Positions 4,717 through 12,497 of a DNA stretch of 16,044 bases are shown here, one piece after another. The DNA is from DASWHF01 sp036393295. GTDB taxonomy: Bacteria > Pseudomonadota > Gammaproteobacteria > Acidiferrobacterales > UBA6901. The notes beneath the pieces are model-generated. The model did no database searches. It was not told where the DNA came from and was given only the letters and a program-made list of their open reading frames with translations. The stretch is taken from assembly GCA_036393295.1 (NCBI GenBank), contig DASWHF010000105.1, positions 1 to 16,044 on the forward strand, given 5' to 3'. The translations under genes and the position numbers were made by a program. Within the stretch, counting starts at the first letter, position 1. Each line of letters begins with the position of its first letter.

Positions 4717-6945
4717 ATGGTCAACGTTACCAGCCCCCAAACCGGCCTGAGCAGCAAGGACCACGTCGAGGTCGACGCCTGGCTCGAGCGCCTGGCCGCC
4801 GAGCGCAGCGCCGAGCAGATCGGCGTGATCCGGCGCGCCTGCGAGCTGGCGGTGCGGGCGCATCGCGGCCAGACGCGGATGTCGGGCGAGCCGTATGTGC
4901 AGCACGCGCTGGCGGTGGCGAGCATCCTGGCCGATTTGCGGCTCGACCACGAGACCATCGCCGCGGCGATCCTGCACGACACCGTCGAGGACACCGACAT
5001 CGGCCTCGACGAGATCCGGCGCGACTTCGGGCCGCGGGTCGCGCAGCTGGTCGACGGCGTGACCAAGATGGAGTTGATCCAGGAGTTCCAGGGCGCCACG
5101 GAGCCGGGCCGGCGCGAGCACGCCCAGGCCGAGAGCCTGCGCAAGATGCTGCTGGCCATGGCCGAGGACGTGAGCGTGGTGCTCATCAAGCTCGCCGACC
5201 GTCTGCACAACATGCGCACGCTGGCCGTGCTGCCGGCGGACCGCCAGCTGCGCATCGCGCGCGAGACCCTGGACATCTTCGCGCCGCTCGCCAACCGGCT
5301 CGGCATCTGGCAGCTCAAGTGGGAGCTCGAGGACCTGGCGTTCCGCTATCTCGAGCCCGAGACCTACAAGCGCATCGCCGGCATGCTCGCCGAGCGGCGC
5401 GTCGACCGCGAGCAGTACATCGCCGAATTCGTGGCCGCGCTCAAGGCCGAGCTGGCGCGGGCCGGCATCGCCGCCGAGGTCACCGGCCGGCCGAAGCATA
5501 TCTACGGCATCTGGCGCAAGATGCAGCGCAAGGGAAAGGACTTCCACCAGATCTTCGACGTGCGCGCCGTGCGCGTGCTGGTCAAGGAGATTCGCGACTG
5601 CTACGCGGTGCTGGGCATCGTGCACTCGCTCTGGCCGTACATCGCCGGCGAGTTCGACGACTACATCGCGACACCCAAGGAGAACAACTACCGCTCGATC
5701 CACACCGCGGTGGTCGGTCCCGGTGGCAAGACCGTCGAGATCCAGATCCGCACCGACGACATGCACCAGCAGTCGGAGCTGGGCGTGGCCGCGCACTGGC
5801 GCTACAAGGAGGGCGCCAAGCGCGACACCGGCTTCGACGCCAAGATCTCCTGGCTGCGCCAGCTGCTGGAATGGAAGGACGAGGTCGCCGAGGCCTCGGA
5901 CTTCGTCGACCAGTTCAAGTCCGAGGTGTTCAGCGAGCGCGTGTACGTCTTCACGCCCAAGGGCAACATCGTCGACCTGCCGCACGGCGCCACGCCGCTC
6001 GACTTCGCCTACCACATCCACACCGACGTCGGCCATCGCTGTCGCGGCGCCAAGGTCAACGGGCGCATCGTGCCGCTCACTCACGCGCTCATCACCGGCG
6101 AGCAGGTCGAGGTGTTGACGGTGAAGGAGGGCGGGCCGAGCCGCGACTGGCTGAGCCCGCACCTGGGCTATCTCGCCACTTCCAAGGCGCGCGCCAAGGT
6201 GCAGGCCTGGTTCCGCCAGCAGAACTACGACAGCAGTGTGAGCGCCGGGCGCGCCGGGCTGGAGCGCGAGTTCCAGCGGCTCGGTTTGAGCGACATCAAG
6301 TACGAGCGCCTCACCCAGCGTTTCGGCTTCAACAAGGTCGACGACTTCCTGGCCGCGATCGGCCGCGGCGACATCAAGCCGGCGCAGATCGTCAGCGCCG
6401 TGCAGGAGCTGGTCGAGCCGGGGGTGCGCGGGCCGCGCGCCGCGCCGGTCGCGCGCCCGGCGGCCGCGCCCAGCGCCGCGCCCAGCGCCGCGCCCGGCGG
6501 ATTCACCATCCAGGGCGTCGGCAACCTGCTGACGCGCATGGCGAAGTGCTGCAATCCGGTGCCCGGCGATCCGATCGTCGGCTTCATCACGCGCGGCCAG
6601 GGCATCACCGTGCATCGCAGCGACTGTCCGAACGCGCTGCGCCATCACGGTGAGCACGACGAGCGCCTGGTCGAGGTGACCTGGGGCGCGGCGGCCGGGC
6701 GCACCTACCCGGTCGAGGTCGAGATCCTCGCGCACGACCGCGCCGGCCTGCTGCGCGACATCACCGGGCTGCTCGCCAACGAGCGCATCAACGTCATCGC
6801 GGTCAACACCCTGTCCGACAAGCAGCACGCCACCGCGCGCATGAGCCTGACGCTGGAGATCCCGAACATCGACACCCTGAGCCGGGTGCTGTCGCTGATC
6901 GACCAGCTGCCGAACGTCATGGAGGTCCGGAGGCGCGGTCGTTGA
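4717..6945 (+). CDS. relA: RelA/SpoT-family (p)ppGpp synthetase with an intact hydrolase pocket
   Basis: A 742-residue long RSH protein for the stringent response. Residues about 35-190 form the HD hydrolase domain. Its pocket is complete: Arg54, His63, His87-Asp88, Glu91-Asp92, Asp161 and Asn165. Residues about 240-360 are the synthetase domain, with GRPKHIYGIWRKM, the EFDD signature (312-315), the NNYRSIHT loop and EIQIRT. Then follow TGS (about 405-465, AYHIHTDVGH), a helical region, an alanine/proline linker (570-594), the zinc-finger/RIS motif CCNPVPGD (611-618) and a C-terminal ACT domain (about 664-742). Overall similarity and EFDD point to RelA, but the hydrolase residues are those of SpoT/Rel. 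The ATG at 4717 has no evident ribosome-binding site. Its stop overlaps the next gene by 4 nt. Confidence 0.95.
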   Translation: MVNVTSPQTGLSSKDHVEVDAWLERLAAERSAEQIGVIRRACELAVRAHRGQTRMSGEPYVQHALAVASILADLRLDHETIAAAILHDTVEDTDIGLDEIRRDFGPRVAQLVDGVTKMELIQEFQGATEPGRREHAQAESLRKMLLAMAEDVSVVLIKLADRLHNMRTLAVLPADRQLRIARETLDIFAPLANRLGIWQLKWELEDLAFRYLEPETYKRIAGMLAERRVDREQYIAEFVAALKAELARAGIAAEVTGRPKHIYGIWRKMQRKGKDFHQIFDVRAVRVLVKEIRDCYAVLGIVHSLWPYIAGEFDDYIATPKENNYRSIHTAVVGPGGKTVEIQIRTDDMHQQSELGVAAHWRYKEGAKRDTGFDAKISWLRQLLEWKDEVAEASDFVDQFKSEVFSERVYVFTPKGNIVDLPHGATPLDFAYHIHTDVGHRCRGAKVNGRIVPLTHALITGEQVEVLTVKEGGPSRDWLSPHLGYLATSKARAKVQAWFRQQNYDSSVSAGRAGLEREFQRLGLSDIKYERLTQRFGFNKVDDFLAAIGRGDIKPAQIVSAVQELVEPGVRGPRAAPVARPAAAPSAAPSAAPGGFTIQGVGNLLTRMAKCCNPVPGDPIVGFITRGQGITVHRSDCPNALRHHGEHDERLVEVTWGAAAGRTYPVEVEILAHDRAGLLRDITGLLANERINVIAVNTLSDKQHATARMSLTLEIPNIDTLSRVLSLIDQLPNVMEVRRRGR

Positions 6946-9521
6946 GCGCCTTCGACCCGATCGTCATGCACGACCCGCGCCTATGGTTGCTGATCGCCAC
7001 GCTGGGCGTCGCGGCCGCGGTCGTCGCCTATCGCGTCGGGCGGCAGCGCCGCCGCGCGTCGCAGTTCAGCGAAGCCGGATGGATACAGTCGCTCGACTTC
7101 GCCGACGACGCGATCTATCTCGTCGATCTCGACGACAACCTGGTGCGCGGCAACCAGGCCTTCTACCGCTACATCGACCGCACACCGGCCGAGGCCGACG
7201 GCCGCAACCTCGAGGAGCTGGTGCACGGCGGGCGCGAGGACCCGCCCTGTCCCGTGTGCGAGGCACGCCGCGAGCGGCGCGATGCGGTGTTCGTCAAGGA
7301 GGCCGACGATCCCGCCAACCGCCTGGGCCGGCCGATCGAGATCAGTGTGCGGGTGGTGCGCGATGCGCGCGGCGAGCCGATCGGGATGCTGCAGTTGTTG
7401 CGCGACCTGTCGCGCCAGCGGCGCGCCGAAGAGGCGCTGCGCGAAAGCGAGGAGCGCTACCGCCGATTGTCGGAGGCGGCCTTCGAGGGCATCATGATCC
7501 ACGACGACGGCGTGCTGGTGGACGCCAACCGGACGCTTGCCCGCATGATCGGTTATACCGTCGACGAGCTCTACGGCCGCGATATTCTGCAGTTCGTCGC
7601 CGACGAGTCGCGGCCCAGGGCGGTTCAGCGCCTCAAGGACCGGCTCGAGGAGCCCTACGAGCTGGTGGCGGTGCGCAAGGACGGCAGCCGCTTCGACGCC
7701 GACGTGCGCGGGCGAAACTTCCTCTGGGAGGGACGGACGCTGCGCGTGGTCGCGGTGCGCGACATCAGCGAGCTCAAGCGCACGCGCGACGCACTGTTCC
7801 AGGAGAAGGAGCGGCTCTCGGTCACGCTCGAGTCGATCGGCGAGGGCGTGATCACGACCGACGTGCACGGCTTCGTGCAATACCTCAATCCGGTGGCCGC
7901 GGGACTCACCGGTTGGGTGCCGGAGCAGGCGCGCGGCCGGGCGCTGTCCGAGATCTTTCATATCCTCGACGAGACGACCGGCGAGTTCGCCGCCGACCCG
8001 GTGCGGCGTTGCCTGCTGGAGGACCGCGTCGTCAAGTCGACCGCCGACAGCACGCTGCGCGGGCGCGACGGCCGCGAGTTCGCCATCGAGCACGCGAGCG
8101 CGCCGATCCGCGGGCGCGACGGCACGGTGGTCGGCGTGGTGCTGACCTTCCGCGACGTGACCGAGATGCGCCACATGGCGCGCCAGCTCAGCTACCAGGC
8201 GAGCCACGACGGGCTCACCGGCCTGCTCAATCGTCATGAGTTCGAGAATCTCCTGCATCACGCGCTCGGCACCGCGGTGTCCGACGATCGTCAACACGCG
8301 CTGTGCTACCTCGATCTCGACCAGTTCAAGGTCGTCAACGACACCTGCGGCCACGGCGCCGGCGACCAGTTGCTGATCCAGCTCGCCGCGCTGCTGCGCG
8401 CGCGGCTGCGCTCCAGCGATTTCCTGGCGCGGCTCGGGGGCGACGAGTTCGGCGTGCTGCTGGACGGCTGTCCGTTATCCAAGGCGGTGAGCATCGCCGA
8501 GGACCTGCGCGGGCTGGTCGCCGATTTCCGCTTCGTCTGGCAGGACCGCGGCTTCGACGTCGGCGTGAGCATCGGCGTGGTGCCGATCACCGCGGCGACC
8601 GGCAGCGTCGCCGAGGCGCTGAGCACCGCCGACGCGGCCTGCTACGTCGCCAAGGAGAAGGGCCGCAACCGGGTGCACGTCTACCAGCCCGACGACCTGG
8701 CGCTCGCCAAGCACCACGGCGACATGGAGTGGGCGCAGCGCGTGGCGCGCGCCGTCGAGGAGGGCCGGCTCAGCCTGTACTGCCAGCCGATCGTCGCCTT
8801 GCGCGACCGCGAACGGGCCGCGTCGCATTACGAGATCCTGGTGCGCATGGAGGACGGCGGCCGCACGGTGCTGCCGTCGACCTTCATTCCCGCGGCCGAG
8901 CGCTACAACGTCATGGCCGCCGTGGACCGCTGGGTGCTGCGCGCCGGCCTGCAGGCGCTGGCGGCGTTGGCACGGACCGGCGTCGCGCCGATGTTCTCCA
9001 TCAACATCTCGGGACGTTCGCTGGACGACGACGGATTCCTGGAATTCGCCGCGCGCGAGATCGAGCGTGCGGAAATGCCGGCGGGCCGGCTGTGCATCGA
9101 GATCACCGAGACCGCGGCGATCGCCAATTTCGCCCAGGCCCAGCGCTTCGTGTCCATGCTGCGCGAACGCGGCTGCCGCTTCGCGCTCGACGACTTCGGC
9201 AGCGGGCTGTCGTCGTTTTCTTATCTCAAGAATCTGTCGGTCGATTATCTCAAGATCGACAGCAGCTTCGTGCGCGACGTCGCCACCGATCCGATCGATT
9301 ACGCCATGGTCGATTCGATCAACCAGCTCGGGCACGTGATGGGCATCGAGACGGTCGCGGAGTTCGCGGAGAACGAGGCGATCCTGGACAAGCTGACGCA
9401 GCTCGGGGTCGACTATGCGCAAGGATACGCGATCGCGCCGCCGCGGCCACTTTCCGAGGTGTTCGGCGATCTCATTGTCGTCGCCGCCGGGAGCGAAGGC
9501 GGGACGCGCAACGCCCAATGA
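6942..9521 (+). CDS. Membrane-anchored PAS-GGDEF-EAL c-di-GMP cyclase/phosphodiesterase
   Basis: An 859-residue signalling protein. Residues 13-30 are a single membrane helix followed by basic residues. Three PAS-like domains follow: about 45-155 (with Cys103-P-V-Cys106), 170-278 and 290-410. Residues about 415-580 are a GGDEF cyclase domain with an intact GGDEF (499-503) and the inhibitory RxxD site RSSD at 490-493. Residues about 595-845 are the EAL domain, with EIL at 631-633 in place of EAL, Asn688, Glu720, DDFGSG (750-755), Lys771, Glu803 and Gln827. All residues needed for c-di-GMP hydrolysis seem present. The TTG start at 6942 overlaps the relA stop (TTGA) and has GGAGG 8 nt upstream, so translation is probably coupled to relA. 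An ATG eight codons later is the alternative. Confidence 0.93.
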   Translation: MSAFDPIVMHDPRLWLLIATLGVAAAVVAYRVGRQRRRASQFSEAGWIQSLDFADDAIYLVDLDDNLVRGNQAFYRYIDRTPAEADGRNLEELVHGGREDPPCPVCEARRERRDAVFVKEADDPANRLGRPIEISVRVVRDARGEPIGMLQLLRDLSRQRRAEEALRESEERYRRLSEAAFEGIMIHDDGVLVDANRTLARMIGYTVDELYGRDILQFVADESRPRAVQRLKDRLEEPYELVAVRKDGSRFDADVRGRNFLWEGRTLRVVAVRDISELKRTRDALFQEKERLSVTLESIGEGVITTDVHGFVQYLNPVAAGLTGWVPEQARGRALSEIFHILDETTGEFAADPVRRCLLEDRVVKSTADSTLRGRDGREFAIEHASAPIRGRDGTVVGVVLTFRDVTEMRHMARQLSYQASHDGLTGLLNRHEFENLLHHALGTAVSDDRQHALCYLDLDQFKVVNDTCGHGAGDQLLIQLAALLRARLRSSDFLARLGGDEFGVLLDGCPLSKAVSIAEDLRGLVADFRFVWQDRGFDVGVSIGVVPITAATGSVAEALSTADAACYVAKEKGRNRVHVYQPDDLALAKHHGDMEWAQRVARAVEEGRLSLYCQPIVALRDRERAASHYEILVRMEDGGRTVLPSTFIPAAERYNVMAAVDRWVLRAGLQALAALARTGVAPMFSINISGRSLDDDGFLEFAAREIERAEMPAGRLCIEITETAAIANFAQAQRFVSMLRERGCRFALDDFGSGLSSFSYLKNLSVDYLKIDSSFVRDVATDPIDYAMVDSINQLGHVMGIETVAEFAENEAILDKLTQLGVDYAQGYAIAPPRPLSEVFGDLIVVAAGSEGGTRNAQ

Positions 9522-9553
9522 CCCTACGGGTCGCCGCGCCAGCCTCAGCCGCG

Positions 9554-9630
9554 TAGGGCGGGGCCCTGCCCCGCCGAAACGATCATCACCAGATTATGCG
9601 CCGTCATGGTGGGGCAGGGCCCCACCCTAC
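9554..9630. repeat. Twin-hairpin GC repeat, unit 1
   Basis: Two hairpins occur, at 9557-9575 (stem GGCGGGG/CCCCGCC) and 9608-9626 (stem GGTGGGG/CCCCACC). The two 23-nt arms, 9554-9576 and 9608-9630, are also inverted copies of each other. They differ at only two positions, and the change (C-G to T-A) preserves pairing within each hairpin. It lies between the converging c-di-GMP gene and proS, so it may act as a bidirectional transcription barrier. Confidence 0.8.
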
Positions 9631-9650
9631 ACCGCTACCAATGAAAAAAT

Positions 9651-9723
9651 TGCAGGCGGGGCTTCCAGCCCCGCCCTGCAAGGCGCCAGGACACCACCGG
9701 CGGGGCAAGATGCCCCGTCTACA
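9651..9723. repeat. GC hairpin repeats next to the proS stop codon
   Basis: Hairpin A spans 9655-9675 (stem GGCGGGGC/GCCCCGCC, loop TTCCA) and is extended by TGCA at both outer ends. Hairpin B spans 9701-9717 (stem CGGGGCA/TGCCCCG, loop AGA) and is followed by TCTACA, which contains the proS stop. Hairpin A is the same sequence found at 11576-11596 and 14498-14518; hairpin B is a variant of 11533-11553. Neither has a T-run for classical termination. Confidence 0.8.
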
Positions 9724-11437
9724 GGAACATCCCGATCATCCCGCGCAGCGTCGCTACGATATCGTCCAGCGGCAGCTCGCGCGCCTTTTCGTCGCGCCGG
9801 CCCTTGTACTCCACCATGCCCCGGGCGAGTCCGCGCTCGCCCAGCACCAGGCGGTGCGGGATGCCGATCAGGTCCATGTCGGCGAAGATCACGCCGGGGC
9901 GCTCGTTGCGGTCGTCGTACAGCACGTCGAGTTCGGCGGCCTGCAGATCGGCGTAGAGCGTGTCGGCGGCCGCGCGCACCGCCTCCGACTTGTGCGCGCC
10001 GATCGGCACCAGGCAGACCGTGAACGGCGCGATCGCGTCCGGCCAGACGATGCCGTTGTCGTCGTGGTTCTGCTCGATGCTGGCGGCGGCGATGCGCGAC
10101 ACGCCGATGCCGTAGCAGCCCATGAGCATGGTCACGCTCCGGCCGGCCTCGTCCAGGCAGGTGGCGTTCATGGCCGCGCTGTACTTGGTGCCGAGCTGGA
10201 AGATGTGGCCGACCTCGATGCCGCGGCGGATCGCGAGCGTGCCGGTGCAGCCTTCGGCCGGGCAGGGGTCACCGGGCAGTGCGTTGCGCAGATCGGCGAG
10301 CTCGGGCTCCGGCAGGTCGCGGCCCCAGTTGACGCCGGTGAGGTGCCGGCCGTCGCGGTTGGCGCCGCACACGAAGTCGCTGAGCCGCGCCGCGCTCTCG
10401 TCGGCGATCACCGTCACCGGAAGGCCGACCGGCCCGACCGAGCCGGGCTCGCAGCCGGCAGCGAGCTTTACCTCGCCGGGCGTGACGAACACCAGGGGCT
10501 TGGCGAGCTGCGGGAGTTTCTCGGCCTTGACGGTGTTGAGCTCGTGATCGCCGCGCAGCACCAGGGCGATCACGCCGCCCACGCCCTTGACCAGCAGCGT
10601 CTTGACCGTCTGCTCGGGTTTAATCCCGAGGAAGCGGCTGACCTCCTCGATCGTATGCTGCCCGGGGGTGTCGACGGTCTGCATCGTCTGCGCGGGCGCG
10701 CCGCGCTTGCCCATCGGCGGCAGCGCCGGCGCCAGCTCGACGTTGGCGGCGTAATCGCACTTGCCGCAGATGGCGATCGCGTCCTCGCCGGAATCGGCCA
10801 GCACGTGGAACTCGTGCGAGCCGCTGCCGCCGATCGCCCCGGTGTCCGCCTCGACCGGCCGGAACTCGAGCCCCAGGCGCGTGAAGATGCGCGAGTAGGT
10901 CGCGCGCATGACCTCGTAGGTTTCGAGCAGCGAGGCCTGGTCGGCGTGGAAGGAGTAGGCGTCCTTCATCAGGAACTCGCGCGCGCGCATCACGCCGAAG
11001 CGCGGCCGGATCTCGTCGCGGAACTTGGTCTGGATCTGATAAAAGTTGGCCGGCAGTTGGCGGTAGCTCTTGATCTCGCGCCGGATGAGGTCGGTGATGA
11101 CCTCCTCGTGGGTCGGCCCGAAGCAGAAGTCGCGCTGGTGGCGGTCCTTAAGGCGCAGCAGCTCCGGGCCATACTGCTCCCAGCGCCCGGATTCCTGCCA
11201 CAGCTCGGCCGGCTGCACCGCCGGCATCAGCACTTCCTGGGCGCCGGCGCGATCCATCTCGGCGCGCACGATGGCCTCGATCTTGCGCAGCACCCGAAGG
11301 CCCAGCGGCAGCCAGGTGTAGAGCCCGGCGGCGAGCTTGCGGATCATCCCGGCGCGCAGCATCAGCCGGTGGCTGACGATCTCGGCGTCGGCGGGGGTCT
11401 CCTTGACGGTCGACAACAGCAGTTTCGATGCGCGCAT
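9719..11437 (-). CDS. proS: Prolyl-tRNA synthetase, bacterial type with editing domain
   Basis: A 572-residue class II aminoacyl-tRNA synthetase, the same length as E. coli ProS, which charges tRNA-Pro. Motif 1 and neighbouring N-terminal features (SHRLMLRAGMIRKLAAGLYTWLPLG) are at about 22-47. Motif 2 with FGPTHEE and FRDEIRPRFGVMRAREFLMKD lies at about 106-160. The cis-editing INS domain spans about 225-400, including KTLLVKG and DFVCGANRDG. Motif 3 (MGCYGIGVSR) is at about 440-449, and the anticodon-binding domain fills the C-terminus. The ATG at 11437 gives the standard N-terminus; a weak GGAAG precedes it. The gene is intact and essential. It is convergent with the c-di-GMP gene and divergent from the TA island, with hairpin repeats on both sides. 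Confidence 0.98.
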   Translation of the reverse strand: MRASKLLLSTVKETPADAEIVSHRLMLRAGMIRKLAAGLYTWLPLGLRVLRKIEAIVRAEMDRAGAQEVLMPAVQPAELWQESGRWEQYGPELLRLKDRHQRDFCFGPTHEEVITDLIRREIKSYRQLPANFYQIQTKFRDEIRPRFGVMRAREFLMKDAYSFHADQASLLETYEVMRATYSRIFTRLGLEFRPVEADTGAIGGSGSHEFHVLADSGEDAIAICGKCDYAANVELAPALPPMGKRGAPAQTMQTVDTPGQHTIEEVSRFLGIKPEQTVKTLLVKGVGGVIALVLRGDHELNTVKAEKLPQLAKPLVFVTPGEVKLAAGCEPGSVGPVGLPVTVIADESAARLSDFVCGANRDGRHLTGVNWGRDLPEPELADLRNALPGDPCPAEGCTGTLAIRRGIEVGHIFQLGTKYSAAMNATCLDEAGRSVTMLMGCYGIGVSRIAAASIEQNHDDNGIVWPDAIAPFTVCLVPIGAHKSEAVRAAADTLYADLQAAELDVLYDDRNERPGVIFADMDLIGIPHRLVLGERGLARGMVEYKGRRDEKARELPLDDIVATLRGMIGMFL

Positions 11438-11470
11438 GGGCTTCCGTTAGATTGTGCGAACAGGCCCGCG

Positions 11471-11476
11471 AGTATA
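11471..11476 (-). promoter_or_regulatory. Candidate proS -10 element
   Basis: On the minus strand TATACT (five of six consensus bases) lies 33 nt upstream of the proS ATG. No convincing -35 is visible 16-18 nt further up, so this is a position-based suggestion. Confidence 0.4.
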
Positions 11477-11532
11477 CCGAAGCGGCGTGGGGGGATCGAC
11501 CGGTCACGCGTATCCAGTGTCGGGGCGTGGTC

Positions 11533-11606
11533 GGCGGGGCAGGATGCCCCGCCTACACCTGCATCTCATCCTGTAGGCGGGGCTTCCAGCCCCGCCGGGC
11601 ACGGCG
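11533..11606. repeat. Twin-hairpin GC repeat, unit 2
   Basis: Hairpin 1 is 11533-11553 (9-bp stem GGCGGGGCA/TGCCCCGCC, loop GGA). Hairpin 2 is 11576-11596 (stem GGCGGGGC/GCCCCGCC, loop TTCCA). The arms 11533-11557 and 11572-11596 are 25-nt inverted copies of each other that differ only at the two bases closing the loop, where A-T has become T-A. A tail, GGGCACGGCGCC, follows hairpin 2; similar tails (GTGCATGGTGTCC and CTGCAAGGCGCCA) follow the copies at 14519 and 9676. It sits between proS and the TA island. Confidence 0.82.
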
Positions 11607-11620
11607 CCCACCATGGAATT

Positions 11621-11651
11621 GTCATTCAATATGAATTATATTTTGAATGAC
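11621..11651 (+). promoter_or_regulatory. Palindromic operator/promoter of the RHH-MazF module
   Basis: GTCATTCAA (11621-11629) and TTGAATGAC (11643-11651) form a perfect 9-bp inverted repeat in an AT-rich patch. TTGTCA (11619-11624) resembles a -35 and TATATT (11637-11642) a -10, but they are only 12 nt apart, so the core promoter is not settled. A palindrome 25 nt before an RHH antitoxin gene is the expected autoregulatory site. Confidence 0.65.
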
Positions 11652-11676
11652 ATTTTGTCGTTGAAAGGTATTGCCC

Positions 11677-11997
11677 ATGTCGCTGTTATCGATCCGCCTG
11701 CCCAAGGATCTCGAAAAGCAACTGGCCGACGAGGCCCGGCTCACCCAGAAAAAGCGGGCGCAGCTGGTGCGCGAAGCGCTGGCCGATTACCTGCAAGGCC
11801 GGCGCCGCGAGCGGTTCCTGGCCGAGATGACCCGCGCGGCCGGCGCGCTGGGCTCGGACGAGCGCGCACGTCGCGAGGCGGGCGAGACCGCGGAAGGTTT
11901 TCTGCCGCTCGACAACGAGGCGCTCAGCCTGGTCGAGGCCCGTGAGCCGGCCGCGCCGGCGCCGACACGGCGGCGCAAGCCGACCAGGAAGAAATGA
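11677..11997 (+). CDS. Ribbon-helix-helix antitoxin of a MazF-type module
   Basis: A 106-residue antitoxin. Residues 3-43 (SIRLPKDLEKQLADEA, then KKRAQLVREALADYL) match the ribbon-helix-helix DNA-binding fold: a short strand followed by two helices. The remaining residues are acidic to about 92, ending in a proline- and lysine-rich tail; this disordered part would wrap and block the toxin (family knowledge). The ATG at 11677 has AAAGG 8 nt upstream; a TTG two codons earlier is less likely. Its stop overlaps the toxin start by 4 nt (ATGA), a typical TA arrangement. A palindrome upstream is its probable operator. Confidence 0.88.
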   Translation: MSLLSIRLPKDLEKQLADEARLTQKKRAQLVREALADYLQGRRRERFLAEMTRAAGALGSDERARREAGETAEGFLPLDNEALSLVEAREPAAPAPTRRRKPTRKK

Positions 11998-12335
11998 AGC
12001 GCGGCGAGGTCTGGGTCGCCAACCTCAACCCGGGCCGCGGCGCCGGGGTCGGCAAGATTCGCCCGGTGGTCGTCATGCAGTCGGATCGCCTGACGGACGC
12101 CGGTCTGCCGACGGTGCTGGTGATCCCGCTGACGACGCAGTTGCGCCCGGCGCTCGAGCCGGTGCGCGTCACCATCGCAGCGCGCGACCGGCTCGAACAG
12201 GACTGCCACGCCATGGTCGAGCAATTGCGCGCGCTCGACCGCCGCCGCCTCGGCGAGGGCCCGCTCACCCGGCTCACCGCGGAGGAAATGCGCGCGATCG
12301 AGCGCAGCGTGATCGCGCTGTTGGGCATGTATTGA
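11994..12335 (+). CDS. mazF: MazF/PemK-family mRNA interferase toxin
   Basis: A 113-residue endoribonuclease toxin. The opening MKRGEVWVANLNPGRGAGVGKIRPVVV-type block is the family signature, with catalytic Arg23 in the KIRPV motif. A second conserved block, IPLTTQ (44-49), carries the catalytic Thr. A helical C-terminus (about 96-113) ends in IALLGMY. The gene appears intact and starts inside the antitoxin stop codon. It would cleave mRNA at short motifs when the antitoxin is degraded; the target motif cannot be read from the sequence. The last 25 nt plus following bases recur 786 bp downstream at 13097-13128. Confidence 0.95.
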   Translation: MKRGEVWVANLNPGRGAGVGKIRPVVVMQSDRLTDAGLPTVLVIPLTTQLRPALEPVRVTIAARDRLEQDCHAMVEQLRALDRRRLGEGPLTRLTAEEMRAIERSVIALLGMY

Positions 12336-12342
12336 CGCGGTC
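12311..12342 (+). repeat. 32-bp direct repeat, copy 1 (mazF 3' end)
   Basis: The segment covering the mazF codons for IALLGMY and its stop, plus 7 nt, is matched at 13097-13128 with 29 of 32 identities. The two copies bracket the DUF433/DUF5615 module. Confidence 0.8.
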
Positions 12343-12357
12343 GCCCGAATGCCGCCG

Positions 12358-12383
12358 GCTTTTTCTTTACATGCAGAAAAGGC
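12358..12383 (+). terminator. Weak hairpin after mazF
   Basis: A 9-bp stem (12358-12366 with 12375-12383, one G-U pair) and 8-nt loop lies 22 nt after the mazF stop. There is no T-run after it, so its role as a terminator is uncertain. Confidence 0.3.
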
Positions 12384-12438
12384 GCCGCGGATCTTACCGG
12401 AACTCGGCCAGCAGGGCGATGTCCCGGCTGGGGATTCG

Positions 12439-12467
12439 TTGACATCACTCTGCCTATGGCAAATAAT
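12439..12467 (+). promoter_or_regulatory. Strong sigma-70 promoter of the DUF433 module
   Basis: A perfect TTGACA (12439-12444) is followed, after exactly 17 nt, by AATAAT (12462-12467; five of six). Transcription would start near 12474. This rules out the ATG at 12456 and sets the antitoxin start at 12498. Confidence 0.8.
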
Positions 12468-12497
12468 TCAATCCAACATGTTCTAAGCCCACTCATC

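Noticed and set aside
4672..6828. Antisense open frame of 718 codons opposite relA
   Set aside because: It is a GC-rich shadow of relA with low-complexity, valine/arginine/aspartate-rich composition and no recognisable domain; relA on the plus strand is unmistakable.
9651..9723. proS intrinsic terminator
   Set aside because: The hairpins are strong but lack the T-run expected on the minus strand, and the same hairpins occur elsewhere as repeats, so I annotate them as repeats.
9554..9723. CRISPR array
   Set aside because: The repeats are unevenly spaced, palindromic and variable, with no equal-length spacers or cas genes nearby.
11619..11642. TTGTCA/TATATT as a complete promoter for the RHH-MazF module
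   Set aside because: The spacing is 12 nt, too short for sigma-70; the palindrome is kept as the operator without a fixed promoter.
12456..12497. Upstream ATG extending the DUF433 protein by 14 residues
   Set aside because: It lies between the -35 and -10 boxes of a strong promoter, before the predicted start of transcription, and the extra residues are not part of the family.
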